Positions 17,027 through 24,501 of a DNA stretch of 40,300 nt are shown here, piece after piece. This stretch comes from Carboxydothermus islandicus. GTDB taxonomy: Bacteria; Bacillota; Z-2901; Carboxydothermales; Carboxydothermaceae. The notes below the pieces were generated by a model that saw only the letters and a list, made by a program, of their open reading frames with translations, was not told the DNA's origin and did no database searches. The stretch spans positions 873 through 41,172 of the forward strand of contig NZ_BDJL01000031.1 in NCBI RefSeq assembly GCF_001950325.1. The letters run 5' to 3'. The translations under genes were made by a program, and so were the position numbers. Within the stretch, counting starts at the first letter, position 1, and every line of letters starts with the position of its first letter.

Positions 17027-18931
17027 ATGGTAAGTTTGAAGTTTCCCAACAATGAGGTACGGGAATTTCCTGAGAATATTACCGCTCTGGAAGTAGCTAA
17101 AGCGTTAAGTCCCAGATTGGCCAAGGAAGCCCTTTGTGCTTCAATAAACGGTAAATTAATTGATTTAAGTCAGAAGATTTCCGAAAGTGGGGAATTTCGC
17201 CTTTATACCTTTGAAGATGACGAGGGTAAAGATGTTTTCCGGCATAGTTCGGCCCACCTTATGGCGCAAGCGGTTAAAAGGCTTTTCCCCAAGACCAAAC
17301 TTGCTATTGGTCCGGCTATTAAGGACGGATTTTATTACGATTTTGAACCCATTGAAAGTTTTTCGCCGGAAGATTTAGAAAAAATTGAGGCAGAAATGGA
17401 AAAAATCGTTAAAGAAGACTTGCCTATTGAACGCTTTGTTCTCTCCCGGGAGGAGGCAATAAAGTTTTTTGAAGAAAAAGGGGAAATCTATAAAGTGGAA
17501 TTGGTAAAGGATATTCCTGAAGGAGTGGAAATATCTTTTTACCGGCAGGGAGAGTTTGTTGACCTATGTACCGGGCCCCACGTACCTTCAACCGGGTATC
17601 TTAAAGCTTTTAAACTTTTAAGTATTGCCGGAGCGTACTGGCGGGGAAATGAAAAAAATAAAATGTTACAAAGGATTTATGGTGTATCCTTTCCGAAAAA
17701 AAGCCAGCTTACCGACTACTTGAACTTTTTGGAAGAAGCTAAAAAGCGAGATCACCGCAAAATTGGGCAGGATTTGGATCTTTTTAGCCTGCAAGAAGAA
17801 GGTCCCGGTTTTCCCTTTTTCCATCCTAAAGGGATGGTGATTAGAAATGAACTGGAAAACTTCTGGCGGGAAAAACATCGCCTGGCAGGATATCAGGAAA
17901 TAAAAACTCCAATAATTTTAAACCGGGAATTATGGGAGAGAAGCGGTCACTGGGCGCATTATAAAGAGAATATGTACTTTACCAAGATCGACGACCAGGA
18001 TTATGCGATAAAGCCGATGAACTGCCCGGGAAGTATTTTGGTTTATAAGAGTAAGCTGCACAGCTACCGGGAGTTTCCAATAAGGCTTGCCGAGTTAGGT
18101 TTGGTGCACCGACACGAATTATCCGGTGTTCTCCATGGGTTGATGAGGGTTCGCTGCTTTACCCAGGATGATGCTCACATATTTATGTTGCCGGAACAGG
18201 TTAAAGATGAGATTATCGGGGTAATTAATTTAATAGATGAGTTTTACCGGTTGTTTGGATTTGAATATCATGTCGAACTCAGTACCCGTCCGGAAAATTC
18301 CATGGGTAGCGACGAATTGTGGGAATTGGCCACAAATTCTCTCAAAGAGGCTTTAGAGGAAAGAGGATTACCTTATAAAATTAACGAAGGGGACGGAGCA
18401 TTTTATGGTCCCAAGATCGATTTCCATTTAAAGGATTGTCTTGGGCGGACCTGGCAGTGTGGAACCATCCAGCTCGACTTCCAGATGCCGGAGAAATTTG
18501 ATTTAACTTATATAGGAGAAGATGGACAAAAACATCGGCCGGTGATGATCCATCGGGTGGTGTTTGGCAGTATTGAAAGATTTATCGGCATTTTAATTGA
18601 GCATTATGCCGGGGCTTTTCCGGTTTGGCTGTCTCCGGTGCAGGTACGGATAATTACCGTGGCCGAACGTCACCGGGATTATGCACAGGAAATTTACCAA
18701 AAACTCTTTAACCAAGGGGTCAGGGTTGAAGTAGATGACCGGAACGAAACTATTGGGTATAAAATCCGGGAAGGGCAAATGCAGAAAATACCGTATCTCT
18801 TAATTGTTGGGGATAAGGAAATTGAGCAAGGATTAGTGGCAGTTAGAAAAAGAGGGGTTGGCGATCTTGGCCAAAAACCCTTTGGGGAATTTATGGAGGA
18901 GCTTCTGGCAGAGATAAGGGAGAAAAGATAG
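17027..18931 (+). CDS. thrS: Threonyl-tRNA synthetase
   Basis: 634 residues, ATAGGAGG before the ATG. Charges tRNA-Thr. Domains: TGS (about 1-62), editing domain with HSSAHLMAQA and DLCTGPHVPSTG, class II core with motif 1 region, zinc ligands in MNCPGS (Cys), QDDAHIF (His) and MIHRVVFGS (His), motif 2 RVRCFTQDDAH, and a C-terminal anticodon-binding domain from about 535. Complete, with all editing residues. No T-box leader is visible upstream, unlike many Firmicute thrS genes. Confidence 0.97.
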   Translation: MVSLKFPNNEVREFPENITALEVAKALSPRLAKEALCASINGKLIDLSQKISESGEFRLYTFEDDEGKDVFRHSSAHLMAQAVKRLFPKTKLAIGPAIKDGFYYDFEPIESFSPEDLEKIEAEMEKIVKEDLPIERFVLSREEAIKFFEEKGEIYKVELVKDIPEGVEISFYRQGEFVDLCTGPHVPSTGYLKAFKLLSIAGAYWRGNEKNKMLQRIYGVSFPKKSQLTDYLNFLEEAKKRDHRKIGQDLDLFSLQEEGPGFPFFHPKGMVIRNELENFWREKHRLAGYQEIKTPIILNRELWERSGHWAHYKENMYFTKIDDQDYAIKPMNCPGSILVYKSKLHSYREFPIRLAELGLVHRHELSGVLHGLMRVRCFTQDDAHIFMLPEQVKDEIIGVINLIDEFYRLFGFEYHVELSTRPENSMGSDELWELATNSLKEALEERGLPYKINEGDGAFYGPKIDFHLKDCLGRTWQCGTIQLDFQMPEKFDLTYIGEDGQKHRPVMIHRVVFGSIERFIGILIEHYAGAFPVWLSPVQVRIITVAERHRDYAQEIYQKLFNQGVRVEVDDRNETIGYKIREGQMQKIPYLLIVGDKEIEQGLVAVRKRGVGDLGQKPFGEFMEELLAEIREKR

Positions 18932-18960
18932 TTGACAGTAAAAATTAACCGTGTTATCAT
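18932..18960 (+). promoter_or_regulatory. Promoter of the infC operon
   Basis: TTGACA (18932-18937), 17 bases, TATCAT (18955-18960): a near-consensus sigma-A promoter overlapping the end of thrS. Confidence 0.82.
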
Positions 18961-18980
18961 TTCAAGGGAAAGAAAACAAA

Positions 18981-19105
18981 GTAGAAGCCACCTGCTTCTC
19001 ACCTGAAAGCCGCCTAAGGCTTTGGGTTAATATTGAAAAGCAACGTGTGTCTGCTTTTCAACAACTTTTGGGAAAAAAGCGGGTGGAAACCCGCTTTTTA
19101 TTTTT
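18981..19105 (+). promoter_or_regulatory. infC leader attenuator, probably L20-leader type
   Basis: Three hairpins precede a terminator: AGAAGC/GCTTCT (18983-18999), AAAGCC/GGCTTT (19006-19023) and TTGAAAAGCA/TGCTTTTCAA (19033-19061). The terminator is AAAAAGCGGGT/ACCCGCTTTTT (19074-19099) with ATTTTT after it. CCACCTGCTT (18988-18997) in the first hairpin can pair over ten bases with AAGCGGGTGG (19077-19086) in the terminator, giving a plausible antiterminator. In Firmicutes infC-rpmI-rplT is controlled by L20 binding its leader; assignment to that class is inference. Confidence 0.68.
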
Positions 19106-19131
19106 AACATTTTTTCTGGAGGTGGACAGTT

Positions 19132-19641
19132 ATTACCAAAGATTTACGGATTAATGAGGAAATCAGGGCTAAAGAAGTGCGGGTAGTAAAGGAAGATGGT
19201 ACTCAACTTGGTATTATGCCGTTAAAAGAAGCCCTGAAAATTGCTGAAGAAATGGAGCTTGACTTAGTGGAAATTGCACCTACAGCAAAGCCGCCGGTTT
19301 GCAAGATTATGGATTACGGCAAGTATCGTTACCAGCAGAGCAAGAAAGAAAAAGAAGCCCGAAAAAAGCAAAAGATCATTAACGTTAAAGAAATTAAGAT
19401 ACGTCCCACAATTGAGGAACACGATTTTCAGGTAAAATTACGAAACGTTATTCGGTTTTTAGAAGATGGGGACAAAGTAAAAGTTACCGTAATGTTTCGC
19501 GGAAGAGAGTTGTCCCATCCGGAAATTGCTTATGAACTTTTAAATAAAATGGCCCAAGAGGTTGGCAGTATTGGGATAGTTGAACGACCTGCCAAACTTG
19601 AGGGTAGAAATATGATTATGATTTTAGCACCAAAGTCATAA
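19132..19641 (+). CDS. infC: Translation initiation factor IF-3, ATT start
   Basis: 169 residues starting at ATT 19132. GGAGG (19118-19122) is nine bases before it, the first residues [18 protein letters not shown] match the normal IF3 N-terminus, and no ATG, GTG or TTG in frame lies between the ribosome site and residue 16. IF3 checks the initiator tRNA and discriminates against codons such as AUU, so this start gives the classical self-control known from E. coli. Both halves are present: the N-domain to about residue 75 and the C-domain with [14 protein letters not shown] and [14 protein letters not shown]. Confidence 0.95.
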   Translation: MTKDLRINEEIRAKEVRVVKEDGTQLGIMPLKEALKIAEEMELDLVEIAPTAKPPVCKIMDYGKYRYQQSKKEKEARKKQKIINVKEIKIRPTIEEHDFQVKLRNVIRFLEDGDKVKVTVMFRGRELSHPEIAYELLNKMAQEVGSIGIVERPAKLEGRNMIMILAPKS

Positions 19642-19656
19642 GGAGGAGGAAACATT

Positions 19657-19851
19657 ATGCCTAAAATTAAAACCAAAAAAGCGGCAGCCAAGCGGTTTAA
19701 GAAAACCGGTTCTGGCAAAGTAAAGCGTTATCATGCTTTTCACAGCCATTTATTAGGTCACAAAACATCTAAAAGAAAGAGAAGACTTAGAAGATCTGAT
19801 TTAGTAAGCAAGGCCGACATGAAAATCATTAAAAAGATTTTACCGTATTAA
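19657..19851 (+). CDS. rpmI: 50S ribosomal protein L35
   Basis: 64 residues, AAGGAGGAGG before the ATG. Standard L35: [20 protein letters not shown], then [20 protein letters not shown]. Normal length and very basic. Middle gene of infC-rpmI-rplT. Confidence 0.97.
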   Translation: MPKIKTKKAAAKRFKKTGSGKVKRYHAFHSHLLGHKTSKRKRRLRRSDLVSKADMKIIKKILPY

Positions 19852-19871
19852 TGATATAAGGAGGTTTTATT

Positions 19872-20225
19872 ATGCCAAGAGCAAAAAGTAGTGTAGTTTC
19901 AAGAAAACGTCATAAAAAAATATTAAAGTTAGCAAAAGGTTATTTTGGTGCCAAAAGTAAACTTTTTAGAGTAGCCAAACAGCAAGTAATGAAGTCCTTA
20001 ATGTATGCCTATCGGGATAGAAGGGCAAGAAAAAGAGAGTTTAGAAAGCTCTGGATTACCCGAATCAATGCTGCCGCAAGAATGCATGGACTTACTTACA
20101 GCAGGATGATGAATGGCTTAAAGAAAGCCGGGATAGAAATTAATCGGAAGATGCTTGCGGACTTAGCAGTAAATGATAAAAATGCTTTTGCCGAGCTGGT
20201 GGAAATTGCCAAGAAAAATTTATAA
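19872..20225 (+). CDS. rplT: 50S ribosomal protein L20
   Basis: 117 residues, ATAAGGAGG before the ATG. Signatures [51 protein letters not shown] and [17 protein letters not shown]. Needed early in 50S assembly; in other Firmicutes it also binds the infC leader and represses the operon. Confidence 0.97.
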   Translation: MPRAKSSVVSRKRHKKILKLAKGYFGAKSKLFRVAKQQVMKSLMYAYRDRRARKREFRKLWITRINAAARMHGLTYSRMMNGLKKAGIEINRKMLADLAVNDKNAFAELVEIAKKNL

Positions 20226-20239
20226 GATGAAGGGTTTTG

Positions 20240-21604
20240 GTGAAAGTGTTGGCAATCAATTCGAAAAAAGAAATAAACTTTTTTAGGCGATTAACTCCTT
20301 CGCAAATCCTGGTACTGGGATTTGCAGGAGTTATTCTTTTAGGTACAGTTTTATTAATGCTGCCAATTTCAACCAAAGATGGTACGGTTACTCCTTTCTT
20401 AGATGCATTATTTACCGCCACTTCGGCGGTTTGCGTTACCGGTCTTGTGGTAGTTGATACAGGAACTTATTGGTCGCTTTTTGGTCAAATTGTTATCCTG
20501 CTGTTAATTCAGGTAGGCGGCCTGGGTTTTATGACTGTTGCAACGCTGTTTGCCATTCTTTTGGGCCGTCGGATTAACTTACGTGAGCGGATAGTTATTC
20601 AGGAAGCCTTAAATCAGGCCAGTTTAGAGGGAATTATTAAGTTAACAAAACAGGTTATTTTGTTTACCTTTAGTATTGAGGGAGTTTTTGCAGTTATTTT
20701 GGGGTTAAGATTTTCCTTAGATTACGGTTTTATTAAGGGAATGTGGTTTGGGATTTTTCATGCGGTATCCGCTTTTAATAACGCAGGTTTTGATTTAATG
20801 GGAAATTTTAAAAGCTTGACTCCTTATGTTGGGGATGTTATAGTTAACCTTTCAATTGCTATTTTGATTATTACCGGAGGAATTGGTTTTTATGTTATTT
20901 CCGAGCTTTTTAATTTGAGAAAAAAAGGAAGGTTATCCCTTCATTCCAAAATAACGTTAATGACTACCGGACTTTTACTTTTGCTCGGTACTGTGGTTAT
21001 CTTTGTCATGGAATACAACAACGATAAAACTTTGGGAGCTTTGCCTTTTGGTCAGAAAATTTTAGCGGCTTTTTTCCAGGCGGTTACACCCCGAACGGCT
21101 GGATTTAATACTGTAGATATCGCGGCCCTTCATCCGGCAACCCAGTATTTTATAATTATTTTAATGTTTATCGGTGCTTCCCCCGGGTCAACAGGAGGTG
21201 GAGTTAAAACCACTACTTTTGCGGTATTAACTTTAGCGGTGATCAATATTATTCTTGGGCGTGATGAAATCTTGGTTTATAACCGCCGTTTGCCCCGGGA
21301 ACAAATTTTTAAAGCAATTGCCATTGTCATGATTTCTCTGTCATTAATAAATATTGTCACTTTTATTCTTACCTTTACTGAAGGGCACAATATCTTGATG
21401 AATATGTTTGAAACTGTTTCCGCCTTTGGTACGGTAGGGCTATCGATGGGCTTAACGCCGGAGTTATCGGAACTTGGCAGGATTTTAATAATATTAATGA
21501 TGTTTTTTGGCAGGGTTGGTCCGCTTACCATTACTTATGCCCTTGCGCAGCGGCGGAAAAAAGCTTTGTTTACTTTACCGGAAGAAAAGGTAATGGTTGG
21601 ATAG
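20240..21604 (+). CDS. ktrB: Potassium uptake channel subunit KtrB/TrkH
   Basis: 454 residues from GTG 20240 (GATGAAGGG upstream; a TTG at 20237 directly before it is also possible). Four M1-P-M2 repeats typical of the SKT superfamily are recognisable, with pore-loop glycine sequences such as TSAVCVTGLVVVDT, SAFNNAGFDLMG, TPRTAGFNTVD and SAFGTVGLSMGL, plus the loop GASPGSTGGGVKTTT. It forms the K+ pathway, gated by the KtrA RCK ring encoded next. Only 14 bases separate it from rplT with no terminator, so it may be read from the ribosomal-protein promoter. Confidence 0.92.
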   Translation: MKVLAINSKKEINFFRRLTPSQILVLGFAGVILLGTVLLMLPISTKDGTVTPFLDALFTATSAVCVTGLVVVDTGTYWSLFGQIVILLLIQVGGLGFMTVATLFAILLGRRINLRERIVIQEALNQASLEGIIKLTKQVILFTFSIEGVFAVILGLRFSLDYGFIKGMWFGIFHAVSAFNNAGFDLMGNFKSLTPYVGDVIVNLSIAILIITGGIGFYVISELFNLRKKGRLSLHSKITLMTTGLLLLLGTVVIFVMEYNNDKTLGALPFGQKILAAFFQAVTPRTAGFNTVDIAALHPATQYFIIILMFIGASPGSTGGGVKTTTFAVLTLAVINIILGRDEILVYNRRLPREQIFKAIAIVMISLSLINIVTFILTFTEGHNILMNMFETVSAFGTVGLSMGLTPELSELGRILIILMMFFGRVGPLTITYALAQRRKKALFTLPEEKVMVG

Positions 21605-21616
21605 GAGATGAAATTT

Positions 21617-22279
21617 ATGGAGTCCAAACAGTTTGGGGTTATCGGTCTTGGCCGATTTGGTTCCAGTGTGGCCAAGACTTTAAGTGATTTGGGGTATGAG
21701 GTTTTGGCTATTGATAGTAACGAAGAGCGGGTGGAGGAAGTAAAAGATTTTGTCACCCATGCAGTATGTGCCGATGCAACGGATGAGCAAACTTTGAAAG
21801 CCGTTGGTATAAAAAATTGTGATGAAGTTGTTGTAGCAATCGGACAGGAAATGCACAACAGTATCTTAATTACTCTAATTTTGAAGGAACTGGGAATAAA
21901 GAAGGTTTGGGCAAAAGCTCAGAACGATTTGCACGGTAAGATATTGGCTAAAGTTGGGGCTGATGTAGTGGTTTATCCGGAAAAGGAAATGGGAGTAAAA
22001 GTAGCAAATAAAATGGTGGCAAACAACATTTTGGAATTTATTGACCTGTCCGATGAGTATTCTATTTTGGAAATAAACATTCCGCCGCGCTATGCTGGGA
22101 AAACAATCAAGGAAATTGATGTTCGAGCCAAATATGGTTTTACCATTTTGGCAATAAAACGCGGGGAGCAGTTGGTAATTTCGCCATCATCCGACGAAGT
22201 CTTGCAACTGGGGGATATATTAGTATTGATTGGGCGTAACGAAAACTTTAAAAAGTTGGAGCGGGATATTGGTGATTAA
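21617..22279 (+). CDS. ktrA: KtrA/TrkA-type RCK regulatory subunit
   Basis: 220 residues from ATG 21617, nine bases after GGAG; an ATG at 21608 would abut that site. RCK-N Rossmann domain with GLGRFG (residues 10-15) and the acidic end of beta-2 in LAIDSNEERV. RCK-C domain from about 135 (SILEINIPPRYAGKTIKEID). Binds NAD(H)/ATP/c-di-AMP-type ligands in this family and gates KtrB. Overlaps the next gene by eight bases. Confidence 0.92.
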   Translation: MESKQFGVIGLGRFGSSVAKTLSDLGYEVLAIDSNEERVEEVKDFVTHAVCADATDEQTLKAVGIKNCDEVVVAIGQEMHNSILITLILKELGIKKVWAKAQNDLHGKILAKVGADVVVYPEKEMGVKVANKMVANNILEFIDLSDEYSILEINIPPRYAGKTIKEIDVRAKYGFTILAIKRGEQLVISPSSDEVLQLGDILVLIGRNENFKKLERDIGD

Positions 22280-23048
22280 AAAAATATCCAGCCCGGAAAA
22301 CTCATTTTTTAAAGAGTTAAAAAAATTGTATCAAGATGGAGCCCTTCGCCGCAAAAGTGGAATGTTTATTGTAGAAGGCGAAAAACTTGTTTTTGAATTA
22401 ATTGCTAATGACTGGCCTCTAAAATATTTAGTTGTAAGTGAAAGTTACTGGCAGACCAAAAAAATTGCGGAGGACGGTGCAAAGATTGTAGTCTTAGCGG
22501 ACCGGTTGTTTAACAAAATTTCCGAATTAGTATCGCCTCCGGGGATTCTGGCGGTAGCTTGTATGAAAACTTTATCCTGGCCTGCCGGTAAAGATGGTGC
22601 TTTTTTAATTCTTGATGGTCTTCAGGATCCCGGAAATGTAGGTACATTACTGAGAGCTGCCTTTGGGTTTGGTGTTTCCGGTGTAATTTTGTTACCTCCC
22701 GCAGTTGATATTTATAATCCAAAAGTTATAAGGGCTTCTGCGGGGACCGCTTTTAAGTTCCCCGTATTGAGGATGGAGGCGGACGAACTTAAAGATATAA
22801 TTTTAAAAAGTAATATACCGTTATTTTTAGCAGAAAGCGAGGGAGGGATACCTTTAACTGCCGTTAACTTTCCGGCAAAATTTTTTATTGCGGTTGGTAA
22901 TGAAGGTCAAGGCATCAGCACGACGTTAAAGAGTCTTCCGCATCAAAAAATATCTATCCCCATGCCTGGAAAAATAGAATCTTTAAATGCGGCTCTTGCT
23001 GGCGGAATTATTATATATGAATGGGCCAAAAACAGGTATAACTTGTAG
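22272..23048 (+). CDS. TrmH/SpoU-family RNA 2'-O-methyltransferase
   Basis: 258 residues from GTG 22272, with GGAG ten bases before it and overlapping the ktrA stop. The N-terminal substrate-binding domain shows KSGMFIVEGEKLV. The SPOUT catalytic domain shows LDGLQDPGNVGTLLRAA (motif 1), FFIAVGNEGQGIS (motif 2) and IPMPGKIESLNAALAGGI (motif 3). Uses S-adenosylmethionine to methylate ribose in tRNA or 23S rRNA; the site cannot be told from sequence. Commonly found before pheST in Firmicutes, as here. Confidence 0.9.
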   Translation: MIKKISSPENSFFKELKKLYQDGALRRKSGMFIVEGEKLVFELIANDWPLKYLVVSESYWQTKKIAEDGAKIVVLADRLFNKISELVSPPGILAVACMKTLSWPAGKDGAFLILDGLQDPGNVGTLLRAAFGFGVSGVILLPPAVDIYNPKVIRASAGTAFKFPVLRMEADELKDIILKSNIPLFLAESEGGIPLTAVNFPAKFFIAVGNEGQGISTTLKSLPHQKISIPMPGKIESLNAALAGGIIIYEWAKNRYNL

Positions 23049-23071
23049 TATTTTTTGAATTGTGCTATAAT
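23043..23071 (+). promoter_or_regulatory. Promoter before yqzL and the pheST leader
   Basis: TTGTAG (23043-23048), 17 bases, TATAAT (23066-23071) preceded by TGC, an extended -10. It overlaps the methyltransferase stop. No better promoter is visible between it and the T-box, so yqzL is probably the first gene of the pheST transcript. Confidence 0.65.
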
Positions 23072-23100
23072 TAGGTTAGACTTTGCAAGGGGTGGGTGGC

Positions 23101-23205
23101 ATGGGGGAGTATTTAGCGAAGTTTTGGTGGAGTGTATTTGAGGCTACCGGTTCCTTGACAGCTTACTTAATTTATAAAAAGTTAATTAACAATAAAAGGC
23201 AATGA
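23101..23205 (+). CDS. yqzL: YqzL-family micro-protein
   Basis: 34 residues, ATG preceded by AAGGGGTGGGTGG. The sequence MGEYLAKFWWSVFEATGS then AYLIYKKL matches the YqzL family, where a WxxFExTGS..AYLxYK pattern is conserved. Function is unknown. Its stop codon (23203-23205) directly touches the first pairing strand of the T-box leader (CGGG at 23207), so it is effectively embedded in the pheST leader transcript. Confidence 0.82.
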   Translation: MGEYLAKFWWSVFEATGSLTAYLIYKKLINNKRQ

Positions 23206-23454
23206 CCGGGAGGAGTAAGTTGGATGCTGACCATCCAGGGAGAAAGGGCCTTAGACTGAAAGTCCTTTTATGGCAGCCCGACTGAAGTTCGCCCGTGAGC
23301 TTTCCGCTGAAAGATAAGTAGGCGGCAACGGATTCTTCCGTTAGCAAGTAAGAAAGGGATACCCCTTTCTGCAGAGTGAGCTTTATGCTAAGTAGGGTGG
23401 TACCGCGGAACGTTAGCTTTCGTCCCTAAAACGGGCGAAAGCTTTTAATTTTAT
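23206..23454 (+). promoter_or_regulatory. Phe T-box riboswitch upstream of pheST
   Basis: Stem I closes by CGGG (23207-23210) with CCCG (23292-23295); AGTA of the specifier-loop turn is at 23214-23217. The specifier is UUC (Phe) at 23288-23290, inside CTGAAGTTCG and followed by GTGAGC. Stem III is AGAAAGGG/CCCTTTCT. The T-box AGGGTGGTACCGCG runs 23394-23407; its UGGU fits a tRNA ending ACCA. The terminator is AGCTTTCGTCC (23415-23425) with GGGCGAAAGCT (23433-23443), then TTTTAATTTT. Uncharged tRNA-Phe would stop termination and turn on pheST. Confidence 0.95.
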
Positions 23455-23470
23455 ATAGGAGGGATTGAAG

Positions 23471-24487
23471 TTGCATAATGAAGAACTTTGGCAGAGATAT
23501 ATGGGAGAAATAAGTAAAGTTTCCAATTTAAACGAGCTGCAAACAATAAAGGTCAAGTTTTTGGGGAAAAAAGGTGAAGTAACCCTGGCTCTTAAAAATT
23601 TAAAAGATTTACCTCCGGAACTGCGACCTGAAGCAGGGCAAAAAATTAATACTTTAAAAAGGTTAATAGAGGAAGATTTAGAAAAAAGAGAGCAGGAGCT
23701 TTTGCAGAGAGCCCTGGATGAGAAACTGAGTAAAGAGGCAATTGATGTGACATTACCCGGTTATTCTCTGAAACTCGGCAAACTCCATCCCCTGACGCAG
23801 GTACAGCATCGGATAGTAGAAATCTTTACTTCAATGGGGTTTTCCGTGGCTACGGGTCCGGAAATTGAAAAAGATTACTATAATTTTGAAGCCCTGAACT
23901 TACCTAAAGACCACCCCGCTCGAGATATGCAGGACTCCTTTTATATTACCGAGGAAGTGTTGTTGCGGACTCATACTTCTCCGGTACAGGTGCGGGTAAT
24001 GGAAAAGTATGCTCCTAACCTGCCGATAAAAATAATTTCGCCGGGCAAAGTTTACCGCCGGGACGATGATGCTACCCATTCACCGATGTTTGCCCAGTGT
24101 GAGGGGCTTGCGGTTGATAGGAATATTCGTTTTTCCGATTTAAAGGGAGTTTTATTAACCTTTATTAAAGAATTGTTTGGTCCCAAAACTAAAATGAGGT
24201 TAAGACCCAGTTATTTTCCGTTTACCGAACCCAGCGCTGAGGTGGATATTTCCTGTGTTATTTGCGGTGGCCTTGGTTGTAAAGTTTGCAAAGGTTCGGG
24301 GTGGCTTGAAATTTTAGGAGCTGGTATGGTACATCCCCGGGTTTTAGAAATGGCCGGATATGATAGTAGTATGGTTACCGGTTTTGCTTTTGGAATGGGA
24401 TTGGAGCGGATTGCCATGCTTTTGTACGGCATTGATGACTTACGCCTTTTTTACGATAATGACATAAGGTTTTTGCAAATGTTTTAA
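23471..24487 (+). CDS. pheS: Phenylalanyl-tRNA synthetase alpha subunit
   Basis: 338 residues from TTG 23471, eight bases after GGAGG; another TTG at 23465 is too close to it. N-terminal coiled-coil arm (about 1-85) then class II catalytic core: [93 protein letters not shown] and [14 protein letters not shown]. The CxxCGGxGCxxCxGSGW insert is usual in Firmicutes. Works as alpha2beta2 with PheT. Confidence 0.96.
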   Translation: MHNEELWQRYMGEISKVSNLNELQTIKVKFLGKKGEVTLALKNLKDLPPELRPEAGQKINTLKRLIEEDLEKREQELLQRALDEKLSKEAIDVTLPGYSLKLGKLHPLTQVQHRIVEIFTSMGFSVATGPEIEKDYYNFEALNLPKDHPARDMQDSFYITEEVLLRTHTSPVQVRVMEKYAPNLPIKIISPGKVYRRDDDATHSPMFAQCEGLAVDRNIRFSDLKGVLLTFIKELFGPKTKMRLRPSYFPFTEPSAEVDISCVICGGLGCKVCKGSGWLEILGAGMVHPRVLEMAGYDSSMVTGFAFGMGLERIAMLLYGIDDLRLFYDNDIRFLQMF

Positions 24488-24501
24488 GGGGGGACTTTGC
24501 A

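Noticed and set aside
23155-23160. TTGACA inside yqzL as a separate promoter for the T-box RNA
   Set aside because: The nearest TATAAA is only 12 bases away and no -10 lies at normal spacing.
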